From contig NC_012871.2 of assembly GCF_000003195.3 (NCBI RefSeq), positions 21,892,658 to 21,956,657 on the forward strand: 64,000 bases of DNA, given 5' to 3'. The notes beneath the pieces were generated by a model. It did no database searches. It worked only from the letters and a program-made list of their open reading frames with translations, and had not been told where the DNA came from. Every line of letters begins with the position of its first letter. The stretch's first letter is position 1. The position numbers and the translations under genes are program-made. This DNA comes from Sorghum bicolor. Lineage: Eukaryota; Streptophyta; Magnoliopsida; Poales; Poaceae. Positions 55,878 through 64,000 of the stretch are shown here, in pieces.

Positions 55878-57441
55878 TCAACGAGATCTGCAATATTTAT
55901 TATAGACATATGCATCGACAACTGCCCTTTTAAAGTTTTTGTAAATAGAAAGGGAGAGGGGGTTGGAGATCTCAAATGTGGTGATGTTGGAGAGACCAAT
56001 AGATTGGGAAGATGTTTCATATGAGCATGGAGTAAACGAAGTGGGTATGAAATAAATTCCATGCTCATTAATATTATCTTCGTCTCTAATCTGAATGTTC
56101 AAAGTTTCTCTTGGATTGGTCCTGTCTATGTCCTCTTCTATAGATGGATGAATCTCATATTCAAGGGGAGTTAAAGACTCAACATCTGAAATTGAGCCAA
56201 GGTCAGAATCCATTAAGGCTTCTTCCTTGTCCTTCCATTCTACACATTCCAGCCATTTAGAATTTGTGATCAAGACAAGGGAGCTGATAGAATCTTCTCT
56301 ATGGCTTAGCTCTCCTTCTATGGCATTACTTGTCATGCCATACTTATGGTCTTCATGACTCCTATGGTTTGGCCGTCTTGGTGAATTGCTAGGATCCTCA
56401 TGAGACTGGAAAGGAGAGTGATAAGAGGGATCTCTAAGGTCAAGGATGGATTTAGAACTTGTGAACATGGAAGGGGAGCAGATAGAATTTTCTATATGTC
56501 TTCGCTCTCCTTCACTTGATATGTCATCCTTGACTTCTTCATAACAGGAACCAGGACATTCTCTAAGAGAACCATCATTGCAAGGATTTGAATTATCTAT
56601 GCTTGAAAGTCTCTTATGGAACCAGAAGTCTAAACCATCAGGATCTGAAAGATTTAATGTTGGAATTCCTTCCTCCCTTGGAGTGTTTTGGGGTATTGAT
56701 GGGTTAGGATCAATAGCTAAAGTTTGGGATTGAAGTGGTTGTAATTTGGCTATCGAAACTTCCTCTTCTTGTCTAGGAACTGATTCTTTCTCTTTCTTAG
56801 GGATATAAATGCTAGGAGACTTTCCGCTCATTAAATCAATCAAATTCCAAGCTTCACTAGCGGACAGGTGGTGGAAAGATCCTCTAGAGGCCGCATGAAG
56901 GGTTTGCTTATTTCCCTACTAAGGCCATTAAAAAAGTGAATTAGAAGAACTTCTTCTGGAATAGAAAGCTTTGGGCCAGTGAGAGTAAGGTCAATAAAGC
57001 GGTCCCATGATTCGCCAAGAGATTCTTCTTCTAATTGTCTAAAAGAAAGAATCTCGAGCCGAAGATCCGCCACTTTGGACATCGGAAAATATTTAGAGAG
57101 AAAAATATTGTATAGCTCCTTCCAATCTCCATGAGCACTTCCATGTTGAGTTTATACCAATGTCTAGCTTTTCCCGTTAAAGAGAACGGAAAGAGCTTCC
57201 ATTTAAGGGTCTCATCAGACATGCCTTCAATGCGAAGGAGGTCACACACTCGATAAAACTCTCTTAGGTGTGTGTATGGGTTTTCCTCACCTTCTCCTGA
57301 GAAAGGTTGTTTTTGAAGAAATTCTATGTATTTCGGGCTTATCTCAAAACTAGATGTCATGATAGGCTTTGAAGATTTTGGTGGTTCGAGATCTGTGCCC
57401 GTAGGTCTATTAAACTGATAGATAGACATGCTTCCCTTCAT
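55878..57441 (-). pseudogene. Gag of element C, frameshifted
   Basis: Minus-strand gag starting MKGSMSIYQFNRPTGTDL at 57441. The capsid core PFSGEGEENPYTHLREFYRV, GMSDETLKWKLFPFSL and GKARHWYKL is in the first frame to about 57120. One shift leads to RQLEEESLGESWDRFIDLTL (57082-56840) and another to MIDLMSGKSPSIYIPKKEKE (56843), which then stays open for 321 codons to 55878 through an acidic Ser/Glu-rich region (SLTPLEYEIHPSIEEDID). The frameshifts are at different places from those of element A, so the family ancestor had an intact gag. No zinc knuckle is visible. It would package element RNA if intact. Confidence 0.85.
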
Positions 57442-57572
57442 GATAGACCAGAGATCAAGGATTAGAAAGAATAGCAGAGATAAGGCAAGGATAAAAGGAA
57501 AAAATATATATTTATTATTTTTTTATTTTTAGAAAATGATTAAGCTAGTTCGTAGTCAACTCAGCAACCGTT

Positions 57573-57590
57573 TCCCCGGCAACGGCGCCA
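57573..57590 (-). promoter_or_regulatory. Primer-binding site (tRNA-Asp) of element C
   Basis: Minus strand TGGCGCCGTTGCCGGGGA, a perfect 18-nt complement to the 3' end of plant tRNA-Asp, seven bases from the 5' LTR. Confidence 0.9.
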
Positions 57591-57597
57591 AAAAACT

Positions 57598-58937
57598 TGT
57601 TGACACTTGCTAACACCACTTGAATACTAGGTTGTCATCCCCAGCATGGCACTAGAGTGTACTATGGTATTTATACACACAAAGATAAATCCGCAAGTGC
57701 ACGGATACCGTTGTAGCTTTTACCCAGTTAAAGGTTTTATCGTATCCATAGGGAAACGGGAGAACTGATCTACGTTCTAACTTAACCTAGATAGATAGGT
57801 AGGTGTAAATATGAAAGATGGTAGAATTGAATAAGAACAATATTAAAGGTAAGATAACAATGGGTGGTAATACGGGAATAGAGAGTAGAGCAATCTAATA
57901 TATGGGCGATAATAGGAGAATAGAGAGGATAACTATAGTTTCTCTACTTCAAAGGGGTATGTCTATGTCTGGGACGAACCACGTGATAAGATTACACCAC
58001 AAAGGATGCTTATCCATAGGCCGATAAACCCTACCAGTCCTGCTAACGGGAGCTGCACTACAGAGGACCAACGTAGCTGTCACCCACGCAGCCTACCATA
58101 CGATCTAGCTAGATAGGGGATATCCACAAGTAATCTAAGTCTAAGCACCACGCTTACACCTATACTACAACCCTCACCTATAGCGTCCTATAGATTAAAG
58201 TACTCAAAAGAGTTGTGAACCAGAACATACATGGATAGTAATTGCATAATGAAATAGAAGTAGATTACTAGAGTCATCTCATGAGCAAGCTTGATTAGAG
58301 CTTGATCATGGCGAAGTACAACTGGAGGAAGAACCGACAGGCCGACCTCTCATCCAATTCTCCCTCGCTCTCCATCTCGCTACTATCTAGATCTACTCTA
58401 GTTTATAGATGAGAGGAGAGCTCTCATCTCCAAACCCTAGCTTTTGCTCTGTCTATGAATAATGAATAGGGATGAAGGGGTGTCTCCTCCAGGGGCCAGA
58501 GGTCCTGCTTATATAGCCCCTCCAAATGAATGTGGGCCGTCGGATAAAACCGACCTTAATCGCACGATTTTCCTTGATCCTTTAGGTCGGTGGAGCATAA
58601 TCCACGAGGCGGAGCCTGATTGGTCCAGATGATAGGGCGGGCGCCCAAGGGGGGAGGGCGGGCGCCCTGCCCCCGAGCCCGCTCGGCCTCCCGTTCGTTC
58701 CCGTGGCTTCTGGAGTCTTCTAGATGATAGAAAATTGCGCGGCACGTTAATATCTCTATATAAACCCGATGTGTGGGCCTTTCCTCCATATTTCCTGATA
58801 ACCCCCTACAGAAATAGACAAACACCAAAACTCGTAGAATTCTGTCAGATAAAACCCTAAGTCTGGGCGTTGGTTGCATTTGGGTCCTTTTCTTTATTTA
58901 TTTGATGATTAAATTTGATACTTAAAGACCGCCAACA
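57598..58937 (-). repeat. 5' LTR of element C
   Basis: Matches 50873-52191 with scattered differences. TATA box (minus) at 58508-58515. Contains two GGGCGGGCGCCC copies near 58638 and 58659, where the other LTR has one. Confidence 0.92.
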
Positions 58938-58942
58938 GTGGG

Positions 58943-60607
58943 GACCACGACAAGCTACTCAAGGTAACTCAAGAGGCATATAGGGGGCGAGAAGGTGTTG
59001 AGTTTGAGACAAGGAGGATTGGGACAGAGAATAAGAAGAGGGAAGGCCAAGGAAAGCTATTACCAAAGATTGCAAACTTGTTTTCACAAGAGTTGCAACT
59101 AGGAATATTCTCTAAGTACTGGCACAACACTCTGGCTCAGGTTGGGTTTCCCAACTATGCGTCACCCGACCCCACCTCAGTGGAAACCAAAGTTCACATT
59201 TCTCCCTCAACTGTCCCTTTCGTAGGACCACTTTCAAGATACTTGCATCCTATCAAGTAGGGATCACCTGGCCCCTAGTTGTTGGGTGCAGAGGAAGCAA
59301 GTTCGGGTCCTACACTTTTTAGGTGATTAGATGTGGTCTGGCTAAGTTTGAGCCATAGTGGGTACTAAGTCTAGGTCGCCCGACCCTAGTTTGGAAGTTC
59401 TAGAGCGAACAGGTTCTGGGTTTGTACTTCCCCACATGTCATAGATGGTTTGGCCAAACATAGGCTTGGTTAGCCACTAAGATGGGGTCGCCCGACCCCA
59501 TAATGGAGGCTTCCCAAGACTAGTTTTGTCTTAAGGACTAACATAAGTGTATTCATGCTATCCTAAAGGCCAATCCACAAAAAATATATAAAAGAAGTTA
59601 AGACATGTAGATTTTAGTCTTGTTGAATCTTTAGCAAGGATGAGTTCTAGCATGTCAACTTCTTCTATCAAGGATCAAACTCCTAGAAAACTCTTAAGAA
59701 GGTAGCCACTTACCTCGAAGATGATGAGTCATAGCATTGGCCCTTCTTAGTTGCATCGAAGTTCTCTTTGGCCAAGAAACTTGTCTTCTACCATGAGGAT
59801 CTCAGGTTGTCTCCATGAATGATCTCATGACTTACCCATAGAGATATCGATGTTCTTGTTGCAGGGGTTAGTCCAAAAGTGGAACCAAGTTCCATGCAAG
59901 TATGTTTGGTTCAATAATCAAACTTAACTCCATGTCTTGTTTGATTAAGGTAGTCTATTTAACCTAAGCACCATGCTTAATTTAAAAAGACTATGGAGGT
60001 ACTCACTCGAGCGATTAGTATAACCAAACCAAAGCATACTAACATAGAAAGAGGGAGCATGATAGGATGAACAAGATTCATTATACTAGAGACAAGATAA
60101 TGAGTGATGACGACAAGAGGCAAATATTTTTTCTTTTATTATTTTTTTTAATTTTTATATGCAAGGCAATGCAAAGTGGTGGATGAATGCATTTAAACAA
60201 ATCTGTTGTGGTTAAAATAAAGATAAAAAAATAAATGAGTGATATGCATGAACATCTAGGCTTTAGCTTTTTCCTATGGCGTGGCCCATCCAAAGGACAT
60301 CATCATACCAACTATTAAAGCCGATATATGAGCCGGGATGTTCCCATTTAACATTTGACTACCACAAGCTAGACTAGAAGCCCGAATAGGTAGACACCAA
60401 TAAAGTTGTTGTCTATCTAGACTAGGCATGATGCCTGAATACAACTCAAAGACTAGGAGCTACCCATGAGAGCACTAGATTTATGCAATATTAAACAAAC
60501 ATGCAGTGGAAAAGATAAAAAGAAAAGAAAGGTAAAAGAAGGATAACTCGAACTGCTTGAGTCTAGTTAACCAGCTACCGTTCCTAGGCAACGGCGCCAG
60601 AAATGCT
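58943..60607 (-). other. Non-coding 5' interior of element B, with primer-binding site
   Basis: The region where gag would be expected, but no capsid motif is visible. Imperfect palindromes at 59162, 59373 and 59484 (GGGGTCGCCCGACCCC). Primer-binding site at 60582-60599: minus strand TGGCGCCGTTGCCTAGGA, two mismatches to the tRNA-Asp complement. Confidence 0.7.
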
Positions 60608-62118
60608 TGTTGACTCTTCTTAGCGTCACTACCTAGGATTGTTAGTCCTTGGCATAGCACTAGAAACGATTGTGTGACACCAAAAGTGGCAAACGGTTTT
60701 ACCGCAAGTGGACGTTGGTCAATATAGCACTTCACCAGGAGTATTCCAGGTATCGTATTTTCCACGAGGAATGAGAAGTGGAATAACTAGACCAATTGAG
60801 TCATCAGATGATGATCAAAGGGCTTAGGATTGGGTGGAGAGGTATTTCTAGTATTTGAATTCTGGCTAAGCTATTAAAAGTATACTTGAGAGTTAACTCC
60901 CTTCCTACTATGACCGATAGGTGAAAAGGGTGTGGCGAAATACTTCCCTAGGTAGCTACCATGCAGGCCAACTATTATTTGCAACTTTCCTAACAACACA
61001 CTGAAGAGAACTCATAATGTCCAGCAGAGCCCTGTCACGCTTCGCTGCTGGCGTTCTTCAAGTGCGACAATAAGTCCACAAGGGTAGACTTAATCTAGAC
61101 ACCACGTCTACACTAATTCTACTATTCTAGACCCAGCTAAGGTTTAGAGCACTTCACACAAGGCAAAGCAATGTGCCAGATAGGCCAGTTGTATACTTAA
61201 AATAAACTAAGACAGAAAGTAAATAATAAAAGTACTCACATGAAAGGCAACTAGAAAGAAGACTTACTAGAAGACAAGCATTCGCTGAGGCGCTCCTAGA
61301 AGAAGACTCCCGACAAGCCGGGACTCCTCCTCGGGGAACTCCTCACTCTCTTCCCTCTATTCTCACACTTAGCTAAGAGTAGCTCTTCCTAAGATACATC
61401 ATGCTTAACTAGGCTTTCTAAGGGGGTATTTATAGGGGAGAGATGGAGTACAGGCTACTCCAGCGCCATGTCAGCAATCTGCGTGACCTCCAGCATGCAC
61501 CGTTGGATAAACCGACCTTGGAACCACCATATGATCAACGGTTGGGGATTTCCATCACATGTTCATCATGGGGACGTCGGTGGGAGTGCACTGACTCAAG
61601 ATGGGGCCCACATGTAGGTCGGTCGACCTGCCCAATGACAGGTGGGACTAGTGTTGTCTTCTAGAAGGAATCCCATGTCGGTTGATGCAAACCAGGTGGC
61701 TGGATGGCCCAATAGTGGGGTTGGTCGACCCAACTTTGGTAGAACCAAAGGTTCATCTTCTGCAGGTGACTTCCTGGTGAAATTCTGAGCACAGTGGTGG
61801 TGCTGGGCCCACAAAGGTCGGGTCGGCCGACCCCACTAATGTGCCTATCTTTTGCACATTGTCTCCAGAAGCTCTGAGATTGATGAATGTGAAGTTGGTT
61901 TTCCAATTGGCCATTCTAGGGTGGTAGTCCAACCTTCATATAGAGCTTCTTAACCCTGAAAAGTAGTCAATTGCACACCTGCATCCAAATGATGACATGT
62001 ACATGTGGAACCAAGTTATTTGTACCTAAGTCACTATGTGTTTGGTGATTTTCTTCTAGAAAGAATGTATTGTTGACGGTTTTGATGGGGTAAAAATAGG
62101 GCTTGTCTACCGTCAACA
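60608..62118 (-). repeat. 5' LTR of element B
   Basis: Canonical TGTTGACTCTTC start and CGTCAACA end as read on the plus strand. TATA box (minus) at 61427-61434. Palindrome-type sites upstream at about 61617, 61716 and 61818, the last an intact GGGTCGGCCGACCC. Confidence 0.9.
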
Positions 62119-62128
62119 TGCTCTTAAG

Positions 62129-62396
62129 TAGGGATGAAAATGGTACGGATATTTTCCGACCGTATTCGAGATTGAATTCATTTAGAGAGGTTCAGATCTA
62201 TCTGTATCTGAGTCCGAATATTCAATATCTGATAGCGTATCCGTATCCAAATATTTAAATCGTGTATTTATGATGTCAACATCCAATCATATCTTATCTG
62301 ACATGATTGATATTATCCGTATTCGAATCCGAATTCGACCAGAAATATGAAAACAAATATGATATCGGTAATATCCGTCTGTTACCTCCTCACTAA
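62129..62396. mobile_element. hAT-like MITE in the Athila relic
   Basis: Starts TAGGGATGAAAATGGTACGG, the common hAT-type terminus of grass MITEs, with inverted CGGATAT/ATATCCG words at both ends. The right end near 62396 is diverged and approximate. It separates the RNase H halves just after the TSD of element B. No coding capacity. Confidence 0.5.
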
Positions 62397-63760
62397 GATG
62401 TATGCTAAACCATGGCTTATAAGATGGACTCTTTTACTCCAAGAATTTGATATATAAATAAAGGATAGGAAAGGAGTAGAGAATTCAGCAGCCGATCACT
62501 TTTCTAGGCTTCAATATAAGGAGACACATGAGTTACCTATCAATGACTATCTAAGGGATGACACACTCCTCATGGTAACACACTCGGATCCCTGGTATGC
62601 AGATATTGTGAATTATATGGTTGTAGGTTATGTTCCACCAAGAGGAGACAAGAGAAAACTCAAATATGAAGCTCGTTCCCACTTATGGGATTATCCATAT
62701 CTTTATCGGGACTATGCTGATGGATTTCTATGGAAATGTGTCCTAATGGTTGAAGCCATGAAAATCATAGAGAGATGCCACACATAACCATATGGAGGAC
62801 ATTATGGAGCATTCTGCACAAATGCAAAGATCTGGCAAAGTGGATTTTTCTAGCCAACAATGTATCAAGATATAAAGGAGTTTGTTAGAAGATGTGCCAA
62901 GCGTCAGAAACATAAGAATATCAATACTTGGGATGCAATGCTACTCTAGAACAACCTCCAAATATAGTTGTTTGATGTGTGGGGAATTGATTACATGGGA
63001 CCATTCCAGAAGTCTGGAGATGCTGAATTCATCTTGGTGGCAGTTGACTATGTGTCTAAGTGGGTAGAAGCCTTACCATGTCGAGCTGCCGATTCTAAGC
63101 ATGCCAAGAAGATGTTTTAGGAAGTGATATTTCCAAGGTTTGGGATTCCAAGAATGGTCATAAGTGATGGAGGATCACACTTCATTGATAAGTCCTTCAG
63201 ACAGTTCCTTACTAGATATGGGGTCAAACATAATGTTGCAACTCCATACCATCCCCAAACAAGTGGTCAAGTAGAAATATCAAATAAGCAAATCAAGAAT
63301 ATTTTGCAGAAGACCGTGGATGAAATAGGAAAGAAATGGAAGCACCAGCTTCAAGATGCCCTATGGGCATATCGGACTGCATACAAAACACCCATAGTCA
63401 TGTCGCCTTATGAACTTGTATATGGGAAAACATGCCACTTGCCTGTTGAATTGGAATTCAAAGCTCATTAGGCAATCAAAATATGGAACATGGATCTCCA
63501 TCTAGCTGGTAAGAATTGTCAGATGCAAATATCTATGCTAGAAGAATGGATAGAAAAGGCTTATCACAACTCCAAGATTTACAAGGAGAGAACCAAAAGG
63601 TGGCATGATAAGAGAATCAAGCACAAGGAGTTCAAGCCTAGAGATAAAGTTCTACTATTCAACTCAAGTGTGAAGCTCTTCGGTCATGCAAAACTTAGAA
63701 GCAAATGGGAAGGGCGATAAGGTGATTGAAGTTGCATCTCATGGCACTATCACTGTTTGG
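62397..63760 (+). pseudogene. Athila-type gypsy pol, 3' part (end of RNase H and integrase), decayed
   Basis: RNase H end KPWLIRWTLLLQEFD and VENSAADHFSRLQ. Then the integrase zinc region (SHLWDYPYLYRDYADGF, GGHYGAFCTNAKIW, CAKRQKHKN), in which the second Cys of the usual CxxC is Arg. The integrase core has [18 protein letters not shown] (first Asp), [20 protein letters not shown] (second Asp) and [20 protein letters not shown] (Glu). A C-terminal part [38 protein letters not shown] and DKVLLFNSSVKLF follows. Stops occur at several points, including 63118 and 63471. It continues the 43922-45727 sequence once B and the MITE are removed. Confidence 0.87.
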
Positions 63761-63803
63761 ACACATAAAATCTGCCTACTGCAGCTTCTCATGTTGGAAA
63801 TGT

Positions 63804-64000
63804 TGTTGACGGTAGATAAGTATTATTTTGATATCAACAAGAGAATAGAAGAAGAGCATTAAACAATCACCCACAATAGAATAAGGTTTTATCTAACAGA
63901 ATTCCACAAGTTTTGGTGAATGTCTATTTCTATAGGGGGTGATCAGGAAATGACCAAAGGAGGCACACATGCCATGATTTTATAGAGAGAAACGAGATAT
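63804..64000 (+). repeat. Start of an LTR related to the A/C family, cut by the window end
   Basis: TGTTGACGGTAGATAAGT, followed further on by AAGGTTTTATCTAACAGAAT, TTTTGGTGAATGTCTATTTC and GGGGGTGATCAGGAAAT, parallel the first 150 bp of the A/C LTR. It is probably the 3' LTR of the Athila element whose pol lies upstream. No clear polypurine tract or stem-loop precedes it, so a deletion between integrase and LTR is possible. Confidence 0.65.

Larger units (their letters stand above)
50873..58937 (-). mobile_element. Element C: gag-only Athila-like LTR retrotransposon, same family as A
   Basis: LTRs 50873-52191 (1319 bp) and 57598-58937 (1340 bp), TG..CA ends, perfect TSD GTGGG (50868-50872 and 58938-58942). 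It reads on the minus strand: tRNA-Asp primer-binding site at 57573-57590, gag at 57441-55878, 3.7 kb of non-coding interior, polypurine tract at 52192. It is collinear with element A over LTRs and interior. No reverse transcriptase or integrase. It is inserted in the interior of element B. Confidence 0.93.
45728..62118 (-). mobile_element. Element B: Athila-like LTR retrotransposon without pol, containing element C
   Basis: LTRs 45728-47245 (1518 bp) and 60608-62118 (1511 bp) are collinear, flanked by a perfect TSD TGCTC (45723-45727 and 62119-62123). The right LTR has canonical TGTTGAC and the left has TATTGAC. A primer-binding site beside the right LTR and a polypurine tract beside the left show that it reads on the minus strand. 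It interrupts the Athila RNase H frame. Without element C the interior is about 5.3 kb and has no gag or pol that I recognise, only one Athila-style accessory ORF. It is therefore non-autonomous. Confidence 0.9.

Noticed and set aside
1..64000. CRISPR arrays, rRNA, tRNA or bacterial-type operons
   Set aside because: No regularly spaced short repeats and no RNA-gene signatures. The tRNA-Asp and tRNA-Met matches are only 12-18 nt primer-binding sites of LTR elements.

Overview
This window looks like nuclear DNA of a grass, most likely an Andropogoneae species such as sorghum. That assignment is inference from the repeat types (Tekay/Del, Athila-like and SIRE/Copia-like LTR families, short elements ending in GGCCTTGTTTAGTT, CACTA elements with TTTAGTCCCGG subterminal repeats) and from a GC-rich monocot-style AP2/ERF gene. 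I see one convincing intact host gene, an intronless ethylene-response-factor (AP2/ERF group IX) at 29900-30709 (+) with a TATA box and upstream motifs. I see no rRNA, tRNA or CRISPR. Nearly everything else is transposable elements, often nested, and most boundaries below come from target-site duplications (TSDs) read directly in the sequence.

Left part (1-27000). 28-8161 is a very young, internally deleted Tekay-type retrotransposon on the minus strand: 2.75-kb LTRs, a gag-protease ORF, and a stub of the integrase/chromodomain end (TSD ATTTC). A short-element-rich intergenic stretch follows. A LINE on the minus strand is then split into 11760-12819 and 23993-25790 by an 11.2-kb LTR element (A, 12820-23987, TSD GAGAG). 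A carries gag but no pol. Its left LTR contains a Copia-type solo LTR (13092-15090) and its right LTR contains a solo LTR of a related family in the opposite orientation (21152-22791, TSD GTTAT).

Middle part (27000-41400). A truncated CACTA 5' end with RNA-like hairpins, MITEs, the ERF gene, then a 4.5-kb terminal-inverted-repeat element (33109-37590) carrying broken pieces of two unrelated genes: a Ulp1/C48 protease and a von Willebrand-A domain protein. Next is a decayed chromovirus gag-protease piece split by a 2.6-kb non-autonomous CACTA (38371-40964, TSD GTA).

Right part (41406-64000). A Tekay-like solo LTR (41406-43921, TSD CTATA) is followed by a decayed Athila-type pol on the plus strand. 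That pol is cut inside RNase H by element B (45728-62118, minus, TSD TGCTC), and B is itself cut by element C (50873-58937, minus, TSD GTGGG), the same family as A. The Athila integrase resumes near 62397 after a hAT-like MITE, and an LTR begins at 63804 and runs off the window.

The least expected signals are: (1) a stem-loop of the form CTC-RAGGRAC-GAG, 18-20 nt before the 3' LTR in four elements from two different lineages (Tekay, A, B, C); (2) repeats of a 20-bp perfect palindrome GTGGGGTCGGCCGACCCCAC and its variants scattered through element B, tending to lie upstream of TATA boxes; (3) extra internal polypurine-tract-like sites next to conserved inverted repeats in the gag-only family A/C; (4) the double gene capture in the 33-37 kb element. 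None of these could be tested by database search here.
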